NCBI GenBank assembly: GCA_904502225.1
Contig: CAJGDO010000005.1
Span: 1-62,710 of the forward strand
Reading direction: 5' to 3'
Source: an uncultured Clostridia bacterium
GTDB taxonomy: Bacteria; Bacillota; Clostridia; Christensenellales; Borkfalkiaceae
DNA length: 62,710 nt
Shown: positions 48,653 to 57,106 of the stretch, piece after piece
Position numbering within the stretch: the stretch's first letter is position 1
Layout of the letters: the number at the start of each line of letters is the position of its first letter
Notes under the pieces: model-generated
Told to the model about the DNA's origin: nothing
The model's input: the letters and a program-made list of their open reading frames with translations, nothing else
The model's database searches: none
Made by a program: the position numbers and the translations under genes

Positions 48653-49598
48653 TTAAACAGAAAACTAAATTTAAGACTGCACTTAAAACTTTTGAAAGTA
48701 AAAACGGTGCAGTTTTTATTTTTGCCTTTTTTAAGTAAGCAAGCGATTGCATTATAATGGAAATTCCGCTAAACCCACATATAAAAGCACAATGTGGCAG
48801 ACAAGAAAGACCTAAACCTGACAAAACTTTTAAGCCTTGCGTACATTCAAACAGCCCAAAAACCAAGCCTTTTGCAACGTTAAAGTCTTTAAATAGCATT
48901 GATAAAAGGTAAATAATCGGGTTAAGCAAATTAAGTGAAAACAAAAGGTTAGAAAGTATGTAAAAAGCAGTAATAATCGCCCCGACAAGCAATATGGATA
49001 TTACCGAAGAATAAGCACTTTCGTATAAAACGTTATCAACCTTTTGGCTTTGCAAAGAAAACTCTGTTTTCGGCTTATCGTTTCTTTTATAAAAGGAAAA
49101 AATTATGCCAATACAAATTGCTGACAAAAGGTGCGAGAAAAACAAAATCAGTCCAAGGCGGATATTGTTAAACATAAAACTGCCAACGCTTCCGATTAAA
49201 AACATTGGTGAAGAAGTTGAGCAAAACGCACTTGCCCTTATGCTTTCGCTTTCACTAATAACGCCGTTTTCTTTAAGGTCGCAAACAATTTTTGCACCCA
49301 CGGGATATCCAGATAAAAGGCTCATAAAAAAAGCATAGCCAACCGCCCCGTTCACGTTAAAAACCTTTCGTGTCAGTGGCGAAAACAGTTTGGAAATTTT
49401 GCTTGTAATGGACAGCGAACTTAAAATTGAAGTTATAAAAAAGTAAGGGAAAAGCGATGGCACAACAAAGGCAAGCCAAAGTTTAATTCCGTCTATGGTA
49501 AAGGCGGAAAAATCTTTATTAATGGCTAAAATTAGCGAAAAATAAATTAAAGAGCAAAAACATATTATCGAAAGGCAACGCCTAAAAATTTTAATCAT
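48633..49598 (-). CDS. ylbJ: Sporulation integral membrane protein YlbJ
   Basis: 321 residues, eight or so membrane helices with the nucleoside-recognition (Gate) fold. Conserved parts are VVPSLFPYFFITSIL, SLLSGYPVGAKIV and ASAFCSTSSPMFLIGSVGSF. YlbJ is needed for spore cortex formation in Bacillus. It converges on coaD and diverges from rarA. No ribosome site precedes the ATG at 49598; a sigma-E-like promoter sits directly upstream. Confidence 0.93.
   Translation of the reverse strand: MIKIFRRCLSIICFCSLIYFSLILAINKDFSAFTIDGIKLWLAFVVPSLFPYFFITSILSSLSITSKISKLFSPLTRKVFNVNGAVGYAFFMSLLSGYPVGAKIVCDLKENGVISESESIRASAFCSTSSPMFLIGSVGSFMFNNIRLGLILFFSHLLSAICIGIIFSFYKRNDKPKTEFSLQSQKVDNVLYESAYSSVISILLVGAIITAFYILSNLLFSLNLLNPIIYLLSMLFKDFNVAKGLVFGLFECTQGLKVLSGLGLSCLPHCAFICGFSGISIIMQSLAYLKKAKIKTAPFLLSKVLSAVLNLVFCLIICLFV
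48676..48724 (+). terminator. coaD terminator inside ylbJ
   Basis: ACTGCAC (48676-48682), a 24-base loop, GTGCAGT (48707-48713), then TTTTTATTTTT. It reads in coaD's direction but lies within the coding end of ylbJ on the other strand. Confidence 0.55.
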
Positions 49599-49604
49599 AT
49601 TATT

Positions 49605-49632
49605 ATTGTATTATGGCTTGAAAAAAAATATG
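49605..49632 (-). promoter_or_regulatory. Sigma-E-like promoter of ylbJ (leaderless)
   Basis: Minus strand CCATATT (49632-49626), 13 bases, AATACAAT (49612-49605), then six bases to the ATG. Sigma-E consensus is about kmATATT-14/15-CATACAAT. The start of transcription should fall at the A of ATG. Confidence 0.55.
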
Positions 49633-49645
49633 GAATATGTTAAAA
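49618..49645 (+). promoter_or_regulatory. Sigma-A promoter of rarA (leaderless)
   Basis: TTGAAA (49618-49623), 16 bases, TAAAAT (49640-49645), seven bases before the ATG. It lies face to face with the ylbJ promoter and shares bases with its -35 box. Confidence 0.6.
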
Positions 49646-49652
49646 TATTTTT

Positions 49653-50957
49653 ATGGATTTATTTGATTTAGCAAACGAAAAAAAAGGAATGGCACCACTC
49701 GCTGAACGAATGCGTGCTAAAACCCTAAACGACTTTTTGGGGCAAGAACATATCGTGTCTGAAACAGGCCTGCTTAAAAGGGCAATCAAACTCGATAGGC
49801 TTGGCAGTTGCATTTTTTGGGGGCCACCGGGTTGTGGCAAAACCACGCTTGCAAACGTTATCGCTTGTAGCACGGACAACTATTTTGTCAAACTTAACGC
49901 CGTCAATTCTGGCGTTAGTGACGTTAAGGCGGTTATAGAACAAGCCCGCCAAAACGCCAAACTTTATGGCAAAAAGACTTACCTACTTTTAGACGAGTGC
50001 CACAGGTTTAACAAAACGCAAAGCGACAGTTTGTTGCCAGCAATCGAGCAAGGCGATATTATCTTTATCGGCTCAACAACTGAAAACCCTTATGCGTCTA
50101 TGACGCCTGCAATCGTTTCAAGGTGCAGAGTTTTTGAACTTAAAAAACTCAAAGAGCAAGACATTATCACGGCTCTTAAAAAAGCACTTGTCGATAAAGA
50201 GCGTGGGCTTGGTAATTACGACTTGGAAGTTTTGGACGAGGCTTTAACACATATCGCAAGGGCAAGTGCGGGGGATTTAAGAGTTGCATACAACGCATTA
50301 GAACTTGCCTGTCTTACCACAAATCCTAACAAGGACGGCAAAATTGTGGTCGGCTTAAAAGATGCAGAAGAATCTATCCAACAAAAAGCACTTTCTTTTG
50401 ATGAAAATTTGTATTACGATATTCTATCCGCATTTTGCAAGAGTTTAAGGGGCAGTGATGCAGACGGGGCGTTATATTATATGCAAAGGCTTATCCAAGG
50501 TGGGTGCGACCCACTGCTTTTAGCAAGAAGACTTGTTGTTCATTCTGCAGAGGACGTGGGGCTTGCTGACCCTAACGCACTTGTGGTTGCAACAAACGCC
50601 TTAATCGCTTATGAAAAGTTGGGGCTTCCAGAAGGGCTTATTCCACTTTCAGAGGCAGTTATTTACGTTTGCGAGGCTGAAAAGTCAAACAGCGTTGTCG
50701 AGGCAATGGCTTTGGCTAAAGAAGATGCTGTAAGCGTTAAAGATGACAATATACCGGCACACTTAAAAAATTACGAGTTTGCGTCTAAAGAAGATAAGCA
50801 AAATAAAGGTTTATATAAATATCCACATAATTACGGTGGATACGTTGAACAACAATACTTGCCAGACAGTTTGGTTGGAAAGGTTTATTATCAGCCAAAA
50901 AACAACGGCTATGAACAGGTTGTTAAAGAAATTAGAAAAAGAAAAGGTAAAAAATAA
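49653..50957 (+). CDS. rarA: Replication-associated recombination protein RarA
   Basis: 434 residues, AAA+ ATPase. Walker A GPPGCGKTTLANVI, Walker B LLDECHRFN, sensor STTENPYASMTPAIVSRC, and a C-terminal tetramer domain with HYGGYVEQQYLP-like sequence (NYGGYVEQQYLPDSL). It acts at stalled forks. No ribosome site precedes the ATG; the mRNA is probably leaderless. tex follows by 11 bases. Confidence 0.94.
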   Translation: MDLFDLANEKKGMAPLAERMRAKTLNDFLGQEHIVSETGLLKRAIKLDRLGSCIFWGPPGCGKTTLANVIACSTDNYFVKLNAVNSGVSDVKAVIEQARQNAKLYGKKTYLLLDECHRFNKTQSDSLLPAIEQGDIIFIGSTTENPYASMTPAIVSRCRVFELKKLKEQDIITALKKALVDKERGLGNYDLEVLDEALTHIARASAGDLRVAYNALELACLTTNPNKDGKIVVGLKDAEESIQQKALSFDENLYYDILSAFCKSLRGSDADGALYYMQRLIQGGCDPLLLARRLVVHSAEDVGLADPNALVVATNALIAYEKLGLPEGLIPLSEAVIYVCEAEKSNSVVEAMALAKEDAVSVKDDNIPAHLKNYEFASKEDKQNKGLYKYPHNYGGYVEQQYLPDSLVGKVYYQPKNNGYEQVVKEIRKRKGKK

Positions 50958-50968
50958 AAGGACTAAAA

Positions 50969-53257
50969 ATGGATTATTCAGTTAAACTTTCAAAAGAATT
51001 TACTTTAAGGCAAGACTACGCAAAAAACATCATCAACTTGATTGATGACGGAAATACTATTCCGTTTATTGCAAGGTATAGAAAAGAGCAAACGGGGTCT
51101 TGTGACGACCAAGTGTTAAGAGAGTTTGCCGATAGACTTAAATATTTAAGGAATTTGGACAAGAGAAAGGAAGAAATCGCATCTTCTATAACCGAGCAAG
51201 GCAAAATGACCGATGAGATTATGGTTGCACTTGCTTCGTGCGAAACTTTAACCGAGGCAGAGGACGTTTATAGACCTTTTAAGCAAAAGAGAAAGACAAG
51301 GGCATCGGTTGCTATCGAAAAGGGGCTTTTGCCACTTGCCGAATTTATTTTAGAGCAAGACACATCTATCGATATTAACAAAAAAGCCCAAGAATTTATC
51401 AACGTGGATAAGGGTGTGGACAGCATAGAAAGTGCCATTGCAGGTGCATCAGACGTTATTGCCGAAAAGGTTTCTGATGATGCTGAAATGCGTAAGGTTT
51501 TAAGAAAGAAAATCTTTGACCAAGGGCTTTTGACTTGCAAACTTTTAGAAAACGAAAATGCAAAAACATATGATATGTATGCAGAGTATAACGAAAAGAT
51601 AGAAAAAATCCCTTCGCACAGAATTTTGGCTATTAACCGTGGCGAAAAGGAAGAGTGCTTAAAGGTTAGCGTTGCCATCGAAACGGACGCTTTCGTGGAC
51701 GTTATTTTATCTTCTTACCTTAAAAACGATGGCGAGTGTGCAAAAATTGTTAAAAACGCTTGTGCCGACGCATTTTCACGCTTGATTTTCCCGTCGCTTG
51801 AAAGAGAAGTTAGAAGTGAGTTAACCGAAAAGGCAAGTGAGCAAGCAATTAAAATGTTTGAAGTCAACCTTCGCCCACTTTTACTTCAACCACCACTAAA
51901 AGGCAAAACTATTTTGGGGCTTGACCCAGCGTATAGAACGGGTTGCAAGATTGCCGTTATCGATTCGGAAGGCAACGTTTTGGATACGGCTGTCGTTTTC
52001 CCAACCCCACCACAAAACAGAATAGAAGAAGCAAGCAAAACCTTGCTTGCACTTATAAAGAAACACAACGTTTCAATAATTTCAATCGGCAACGGAACGG
52101 CAAGCAAAGAATCGGAAATTTTCGTTGCAAATATGATTAAAGAAAGTGGCTTGGCTTTATCTTATGCCGTGGTAAACGAAGCGGGTGCATCAGTTTACAG
52201 TGCAAGTAAACTCGGTGCGGAAGAATTCCCTGACTTTGAGCCAGCACAAAGAAGTGCCGTGTCTATTGCAAGAAGACTTCAAGACCCACTTGCAGAACTT
52301 ATTAAAATTGACGTTAAATCAATCGGCGTTGGTCAGTATCAACACGATATGCCAGAAGCAAGGCTTGAAGAAGTTTTGGGTGGCGTTGTTGAAGACTGCG
52401 TTAACAGCGTTGGCGTTGACCTAAACACTGCATCGCAAAGTTTATTATCTTACGTTGCAGGGTTAAACAAGGGCATTGCAAAAGAAATCATTAAATATAG
52501 GGCGGAAAAACCATTTAGCACACGAGAAGAACTTTTAAAAGTTAAAAAGTTGGGCGAAAAAGCCTTCCTTCAATGTGCTGGGTTTTTAAGAATTGTGGGC
52601 GGAAGCGTTTTGGATAACACGGGCGTTCACCCAGAAAGTTATTCAGCCGTTCAAAAACTTTTAGAGTTTGTTGGCTACACGCTTGATGACGTTGCAAACG
52701 GAAAAATTGGCGATATTAAGCAAAAAATCGAGCAAAAGAGTTATGAAAAAACGGCAGAGTTTTGTGGCGTTGGCGTGCCAACCTTAATAGACATTGTCGC
52801 CGAACTCTTAAAGCCGGGCAGAGATATCCGTGACAGTTTGCCAAAGCCTATTTTAAGAAGTGACCTTATGGACCTTAACGACTTAAAAGAAGGTATGGAA
52901 ATTAACGGCACGGTTAGAAACGTTATCGACTTTGGCGTGTTTGTGGATATTGGCGTGCATCAGGACGGGCTTGTGCATATCTCTCAAATAAGCGATGGAT
53001 ACATTAAGCACCCATCTGACGTGTTAAAAGTGGGCGACCTTGTTAAAGTTAAAGTCTTGGGTGTTGACCCTGTTAAGAAAAAGATTTCGTTAACAATGAA
53101 AACAAGCGAACTTCCTAACGGAATTGCCGTCGCTAACCAAAAAACCGATAGAGAAAGAAAGCAAGGTAAACTTGACGCAAATAAAAAACGCCAAGAAAAA
53201 AAGCAACTTTCTAACGACGAGTTAAAAGAAATTTTGCTTAAAAAATTCGGCAGATAA
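50969..53257 (+). CDS. tex: Tex-family RNA-binding protein
   Basis: 762 residues. N-terminal helical domain, YqgF-like RNase H fold (GLDPAYRTGCKIAVID), helix-hairpin-helix (VGVDLNTASQSLLSYVAGLN) and a C-terminal S1 domain (about 645-715; GTVRNVIDFGVFVDIGVHQD). The tail is Lys-rich. Tex binds nucleic acid and affects transcription and stress tolerance. It shares an operon with rarA. Confidence 0.95.
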   Translation: MDYSVKLSKEFTLRQDYAKNIINLIDDGNTIPFIARYRKEQTGSCDDQVLREFADRLKYLRNLDKRKEEIASSITEQGKMTDEIMVALASCETLTEAEDVYRPFKQKRKTRASVAIEKGLLPLAEFILEQDTSIDINKKAQEFINVDKGVDSIESAIAGASDVIAEKVSDDAEMRKVLRKKIFDQGLLTCKLLENENAKTYDMYAEYNEKIEKIPSHRILAINRGEKEECLKVSVAIETDAFVDVILSSYLKNDGECAKIVKNACADAFSRLIFPSLEREVRSELTEKASEQAIKMFEVNLRPLLLQPPLKGKTILGLDPAYRTGCKIAVIDSEGNVLDTAVVFPTPPQNRIEEASKTLLALIKKHNVSIISIGNGTASKESEIFVANMIKESGLALSYAVVNEAGASVYSASKLGAEEFPDFEPAQRSAVSIARRLQDPLAELIKIDVKSIGVGQYQHDMPEARLEEVLGGVVEDCVNSVGVDLNTASQSLLSYVAGLNKGIAKEIIKYRAEKPFSTREELLKVKKLGEKAFLQCAGFLRIVGGSVLDNTGVHPESYSAVQKLLEFVGYTLDDVANGKIGDIKQKIEQKSYEKTAEFCGVGVPTLIDIVAELLKPGRDIRDSLPKPILRSDLMDLNDLKEGMEINGTVRNVIDFGVFVDIGVHQDGLVHISQISDGYIKHPSDVLKVGDLVKVKVLGVDPVKKKISLTMKTSELPNGIAVANQKTDRERKQGKLDANKKRQEKKQLSNDELKEILLKKFGR

Positions 53258-53347
53258 AAATTTTAAGGTAAAGTTTGTTTTTTTGGCGTTAAAAATAAAA
53301 CTCGCAAAATAATTTGCAATAAATTTCGTTTTTAAAGCCATAAACTA

Positions 53348-53375
53348 TTGACAAAAAAAACCTATCGTGTATAAT
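53348..53375 (+). promoter_or_regulatory. Promoter of groESL
   Basis: TTGACA (53348-53353), 16 bases, TATAAT (53370-53375), immediately followed by the CIRCE operator. Confidence 0.85.
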
Positions 53376-53380
53376 AAGAT

Positions 53381-53407
53381 TTAGCACTTAAAGTGTTAGA
53401 GTGCTAA
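53381..53407 (+). promoter_or_regulatory. CIRCE operator (HrcA site)
   Basis: TTAGCACTT-N9-GAGTGCTAA, one mismatch from the CIRCE consensus TTAGCACTC-N9-GAGTGCTAA. HrcA should repress groESL here and release it on heat shock. Confidence 0.95.
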
Positions 53408-53443
53408 AACCTAAATAAGTAAAACAATTAAAGGAGAATAAAT

Positions 53444-53728
53444 ATGAAGGTAAGACCTTTATTCGACAAAGTTGTTGTCGAAAGCGTGGAAATGCAAGAA
53501 AAAACACAAAGTGGCTTTTATTTGCCAACAGCATCACAAGAAAAACAACAAATGGCAAAAATCGTTGCCGTTGGGCCTGGTGGACTTGTTGATGGAAAAG
53601 AAGTTGTTATGCAAGTAAAAGAAGGTGACACTATTTTATATTCAAAGTATGCCGGCAGTGAATTTAAGGTTGACGGTAAGGAATTGACAATTATTCGTCA
53701 AAGCGACATTTTGGCGATTGTAGAATAA
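53444..53728 (+). CDS. groES: Co-chaperonin GroES
   Basis: 94 residues: VRPLFDKVVVESVE at the start, the mobile loop QEKTQSGFYLPTASQEK, and EGDTILYSKYAGSEFKVDGKE. It caps the GroEL cavity. It lies 11 bases before groEL with an AAGGAG ribosome site. Confidence 0.97.
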   Translation: MKVRPLFDKVVVESVEMQEKTQSGFYLPTASQEKQQMAKIVAVGPGGLVDGKEVVMQVKEGDTILYSKYAGSEFKVDGKELTIIRQSDILAIVE

Positions 53729-53739
53729 GGAGATAAATT

Positions 53740-55365
53740 ATGGCTAAACAATTAAAACACGGGGAAGAAGCAAGAAAGGCTTTACAAAAAGGCGTGGATA
53801 TTCTTGCCGATACTGTTAAAATTACATTAGGTCCAAAGGGCAGAAACGTTGTTTTGGACAGAAAGTTTGGTGCACCACTTATCACTAACGACGGTGTGTC
53901 TATCGCAAAGGAAATTGAACTTGAAGATGCTTTTGAAAACATGGGTGCTTCAATCGTTAAAGAAGTTTCAACAAAAACTAACGACGTTGCTGGTGACGGT
54001 ACAACGACCGCTGTTATTTTAGCACAAGCAATGATTAACGAAGGTTTAAAGAACGTTGCCGCTGGTGCAAACCCTGTTATCCTTAAAAAAGGTATCCAAG
54101 GTGCTGTTGCTGTTGCAACCGAAGAATTAAAAGCAATTTCAAAGCCTGTTAAGGATAAGAACGCTATTAACCAAGTTGCATCAATCTCTGCTGGCGACAA
54201 CACTGTTGGTGAACTTATTTCCGAGGCTATGGAAAAGGTTGGCAAGGACGGCGTTATCACTATTGAAGAATCAAAAACTATGAAGACCGAACTTTCAACT
54301 GTTGAAGGCATGCAATTTGATAGGGGCTATGCATCTGCTTATATGGTGACCAACACCGATAAGATGGAAGCGGTTTTAGAGTCCCCAGTAATTTTAATCA
54401 CTGATAAAAAGATTTCAGCAATCCAAGAAATTTTACCTATTATCGAGCCAATCGCTCAACAAGGTATGAGACTTCTTATTATCGCAGAAGAAGTTGAAGG
54501 CGATGCTCTTGCAGCACTCGTTGTAAACAAACTTAAAGGCGTGTTCAACTGCGTTGCAGTTAAAGCACCAGGCTTTGGCGATAGAAGAAAGGCTATGCTT
54601 GAAGATATTGCTATTTTAACGGGTGGCACTGTTATCTCTTCTGAACTCGGCTATGAATTTAAGGACGTAAGTTTGGATATGTTAGGTAGAGCAGGTGCTG
54701 TTAAAGTTGATAAGGATAACACAACCATTATCAACGGTGCAGGCGACCCAGCACAAATCGAAGCAAGAAAACAAGCAATCAAAGCACAAATCGCTGAAAC
54801 CACTTCTGATTATGATAGAGAAAAATTGCAAGAACGCCTTGCAAAACTTGCTGGTGGCGTTGCAGTTATCAACGTTGGTGCAGCAACCGAAGTTGAAATG
54901 AAAGAAAAGAAACTTCGTATTGAAGACGCACTTAACGCAACAAAGGCTGCCGTTCAAGAAGGTATCGTTCCTGGTGGTGGAATTGCTCTTATTTCAACAA
55001 TGAAGGCATTGCAAAAACATATCGACGCTCTTTCAGGCGATGAAAAGACGGGTGCTCAAATCGTTTATAAAGCAGTTCAAGCACCTTTAAGACAAATTGC
55101 ATTAAACGCAGGTCTTGACGGTTCAGTTATCCTTAACGAAGTGTTAAAAGCAGATAAGCCAAACTATGGGTTCGATGCTTTGACAAACCAATATACCGAT
55201 ATGGTTGAAAGCGGTATTATCGACCCAACAAAGGTGACACGTTCAGCATTAGAAAACGCTGCATCAGTTGCAGGGGTGTTCTTAACAACCGAATCAGTTG
55301 TTGCTGATATTAAAGAAGAAGGCGTGCCTCAAATGCCAGCAGGCGGAATGGGTGGTATGTACTAA
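53740..55365 (+). CDS. groEL: Chaperonin GroEL
   Basis: 541 residues. Family landmarks: TLGPKGRNVVLDRKFG, NDGVSIAKEIELED, VAGDGTTTAVILAQAM, APGFGDRRKAMLEDIA, and the C-terminal GGMGGMY. It folds proteins in the cytoplasm as a double ring with GroES. Confidence 0.98.
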   Translation: MAKQLKHGEEARKALQKGVDILADTVKITLGPKGRNVVLDRKFGAPLITNDGVSIAKEIELEDAFENMGASIVKEVSTKTNDVAGDGTTTAVILAQAMINEGLKNVAAGANPVILKKGIQGAVAVATEELKAISKPVKDKNAINQVASISAGDNTVGELISEAMEKVGKDGVITIEESKTMKTELSTVEGMQFDRGYASAYMVTNTDKMEAVLESPVILITDKKISAIQEILPIIEPIAQQGMRLLIIAEEVEGDALAALVVNKLKGVFNCVAVKAPGFGDRRKAMLEDIAILTGGTVISSELGYEFKDVSLDMLGRAGAVKVDKDNTTIINGAGDPAQIEARKQAIKAQIAETTSDYDREKLQERLAKLAGGVAVINVGAATEVEMKEKKLRIEDALNATKAAVQEGIVPGGGIALISTMKALQKHIDALSGDEKTGAQIVYKAVQAPLRQIALNAGLDGSVILNEVLKADKPNYGFDALTNQYTDMVESGIIDPTKVTRSALENAASVAGVFLTTESVVADIKEEGVPQMPAGGMGGMY

Positions 55366-55383
55366 AAATGTCTTATAAACGGC

Positions 55384-55470
55384 GTTGCAGGTCGTTTACT
55401 GCTTTATCAAAACGACTTCAATGACCAGACGGTCTATTTCATCCGTTTTGATAAGCGAGCCTACTGCAAC
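55384..55470 (+). ncRNA. Structured element after groEL, type unknown
   Basis: Three nested pairings are present: outer GTTGCAG (55384-55390) with CTGCAAC (55464-55470); middle GC-T-TTATCAAAACG (55401-55414) with CGTTTTGATAAGC (55444-55456); inner GACC-AGAC-GGTC (55423-55434). A terminator follows at 55498. It could be a 3'-UTR RNA of groEL or a mobile palindrome. I do not recognise it. Confidence 0.5.
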
Positions 55471-55497
55471 TTGTTTCTAATCCATTTTACAAAGAAC

Positions 55498-55530
55498 AAA
55501 AGGAAAACTTTTTTCAAGTTTTCCTTTTTT
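55498..55530 (+). terminator. groESL terminator
   Basis: AAAAGGAAAACTT-TTTTC-AAGTTTTCCTTTT followed by TT. It reads in both directions in principle. Confidence 0.8.
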
Positions 55531-55564
55531 AATCCCTAACTGTAAAACTCCTTTAATTTCCCAA

Positions 55565-55592
55565 CCCCTTACTCTTTAAGGGGGCTTTTTTA
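55565..55592 (+). terminator. Second terminator after groEL
   Basis: CCCCTTA-CTCTT-TAAGGGG followed by GCTTTTTT. Confidence 0.7.
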
Positions 55593-55597
55593 TATTG

Positions 55598-55626
55598 TTG
55601 ACTTTTTCTTTTCAATATTTTATAAT
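55598..55626 (+). promoter_or_regulatory. Promoter of first zinc-ribbon gene
   Basis: TTGACT (55598-55603), 17 bases, TATAAT (55621-55626). Confidence 0.7.
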
Positions 55627-55652
55627 AAATAGGTAAACAGGTGGAGAAAAGT

Positions 55653-56141
55653 ATGGAATATTCAGAATATTTAGACAAATTAATGCTTAAAACAAACGAA
55701 AAATGGTTTAAGTTTTATGTTAAAACCCCTTTAATAATTTCTATAATAATAGGCTTATTCTTTTTTATCTGGGGCTTTGTTGATGCAACAAACTTTCAGG
55801 ATATTATTATTCGAGAGATAAATGGTAAAGATGTAAAAATCGTGCGTTATGGTTTCTTAAAGGCTGAATCAAGAATCGGTGCAGAACTTATTTGGTGGGC
55901 AATGGGTGTAGTTTTATCAGTTAGCAATTATTTTATTCTTAAAATACTTGTTTCGCCAAAAATATTAAGCGTTTTATACTTAAGAAAAATAAAACAAGAT
56001 TTAGATAAAATTGTTTTTGGTGAGCAAGATAAAGAAAAGGTGAGAATTGTTGGTGTTGATGAATGGGTTTGCCCACATTGTGGAGAAGTAAATAGCAAAG
56101 ATAAAAAGAAATGCACAAATTGTTTTGTAGTAAAAGCATAA
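55653..56141 (+). CDS. Membrane protein with C-terminal zinc ribbon (paralog 1)
   Basis: 162 residues from the ATG at 55653, six bases after GGTGGAG; a GTG at 55641 overlaps the ribosome site. Two membrane helices (about 25-45 and 85-107) and a C-terminal zinc ribbon CPHCGE-x9-CTNC. The blocks KWFKFYVKTPLII, FFIWGFVD and NYFILKILVSPKIL match paralog 2. Function is unknown. It has its own promoter and terminator. Confidence 0.75.
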   Translation: MEYSEYLDKLMLKTNEKWFKFYVKTPLIISIIIGLFFFIWGFVDATNFQDIIIREINGKDVKIVRYGFLKAESRIGAELIWWAMGVVLSVSNYFILKILVSPKILSVLYLRKIKQDLDKIVFGEQDKEKVRIVGVDEWVCPHCGEVNSKDKKKCTNCFVVKA

Positions 56142-56153
56142 GAAAAAATAAGT

Positions 56154-56178
56154 AAAACCGTTCAAAAGAACGGTTTTT
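56154..56178 (+). terminator. Terminator of paralog 1
   Basis: AAAACCGTTC-AAAA-GAACGGTTTTT. Confidence 0.8.
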
Positions 56179-56195
56179 GTTATGCACAACAAAAA

Positions 56196-56219
56196 ACTCT
56201 CGGTGATTTCACCGAGAGT
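56196..56219. repeat. Terminator repeat, copy 1
   Basis: ACTCTCGGTGA-TT-TCACCGAGAGT, flanked by A6 and T5. The 11-bp arms are identical to those of copy 2 at 57107-57130. It ends the XRE gene on the minus strand. Confidence 0.75.
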
Positions 56220-56221
56220 TT

Positions 56222-56434
56222 TTAATATTCTACTCTACCTAATAAATAATCAACTGAAACGTCAAAAAGGTCGGCTAGAATAACAAGACTTTCCAATGTT
56301 GGTTCAGCATCGCCTTTCTCATATCTTATATAAGATGGTTGCTTGATATTTAATTTTTCAGCAACTTGCCGTTGTGTCATATTATTTAGTTTTCTTTGTT
56401 CGATAAGTCTTTCACAAAAAATTTTCATATCCAC
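56222..56434 (-). CDS. XRE-family repressor (70 aa)
   Basis: A full Cro/CI HTH: LIEQRKLNNMTQRQVAEKLN, then KQPSYIRYEKGDAEPTLESL and ILADLFDVSVDYLLGR. GTG at 56434 or ATG at 56428 are both possible; GTG has AGGA at the better distance. It is divergent from paralog 2 with two operator-like inverted repeats between them, so it likely represses that gene and itself. Confidence 0.9.
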   Translation of the reverse strand: MDMKIFCERLIEQRKLNNMTQRQVAEKLNIKQPSYIRYEKGDAEPTLESLVILADLFDVSVDYLLGRVEY

Positions 56435-56444
56435 ATTATTCCTA

Positions 56445-56499
56445 TTGACAATTATAGCAAAAGGCTATATAATATATTCAAAATATAGCAAACTGCTAT
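56445..56499 (+). promoter_or_regulatory. Promoter and paired operators for paralog 2
   Basis: TTGACA (56445-56450), 17 bases, TATAAT (56468-56473). Operator 1, ATAGC-AAAAG-GCTAT (56454-56468), fills the spacer; operator 2, ATAGC-AAACT-GCTAT (56485-56499), lies just after the start of transcription. Centres are 31 bases apart, about three helical turns, so two repressor dimers could bind the same face. Confidence 0.75.
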
Positions 56500-56516
56500 C
56501 ACGAAGGAGAGATGAT

Positions 56517-57080
56517 ATGAAATTGTTTAAACTAACAAACGAAGAAGTTGTCAATGAAAATGAAAAGTTTTTTAAATTTTATGTTTATTTGCCATTGATA
56601 ATTGCTCTTATAACAGCAGCATCATTTTTAATATGGGGGATTGTTGACCCAATTGTTTTTCAGCATAGGGATTGGGGTTCTTATTTTAGTAAATATGACT
56701 ATGTATATGGTGTTATGGAAATGGATACTTTCTTTGGTGCGATGATTGTATGGTGGATTATTGGAATTGTGGCAACGGTTATGAATTATTTTACTTATAA
56801 AATTATTTTATCACCAATGATATTAAAGATATTATACTTAAAAAAGTTATTACAAGGAGTTGGCATAGTAGAAGTAAAAACTGATAATCAACCAGCAATT
56901 CAAACAAAAAAATTAAGCAAAAAAGAGAAGGTTGTTCAAGAATTAATCCAAATCAACAAGAAATTACAACAAGTTAAGCCTGTTGTAAATAATAATTCAA
57001 CGTGGATTTGTCCAAAATGTGGCGAAAAGAATAATGGCGGTGCAAAAAATTGCATTAATTGTTTTACGCCAAAACCATAA
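56517..57080 (+). CDS. Membrane protein with C-terminal zinc ribbon (paralog 2)
   Basis: 187 residues from the ATG at 56517 after AAGGAG; a longer frame crosses the XRE gene and the operators and should be dropped. Two membrane helices (about 28-48 and 78-102), a coiled polar linker of about 45 residues (KKLSKKEKVVQELIQINKKL) and a zinc ribbon CPKCGE-x9-CINC. It shares FKFYVYLPLIIA, FLIWGIVD and NYFTYKIILSPMIL with paralog 1. It is under XRE control by inference. Confidence 0.78.
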   Translation: MKLFKLTNEEVVNENEKFFKFYVYLPLIIALITAASFLIWGIVDPIVFQHRDWGSYFSKYDYVYGVMEMDTFFGAMIVWWIIGIVATVMNYFTYKIILSPMILKILYLKKLLQGVGIVEVKTDNQPAIQTKKLSKKEKVVQELIQINKKLQQVKPVVNNNSTWICPKCGEKNNGGAKNCINCFTPKP

Positions 57081-57106
57081 AAACTAAATAAGACTAAAAA
57101 CAAAAA

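Noticed and set aside
53691..54311. 206-residue frame antisense to groEL
   Set aside because: It arises from the strong codon bias of groEL; no start signal and a low-complexity Ser/Ala/Thr composition.
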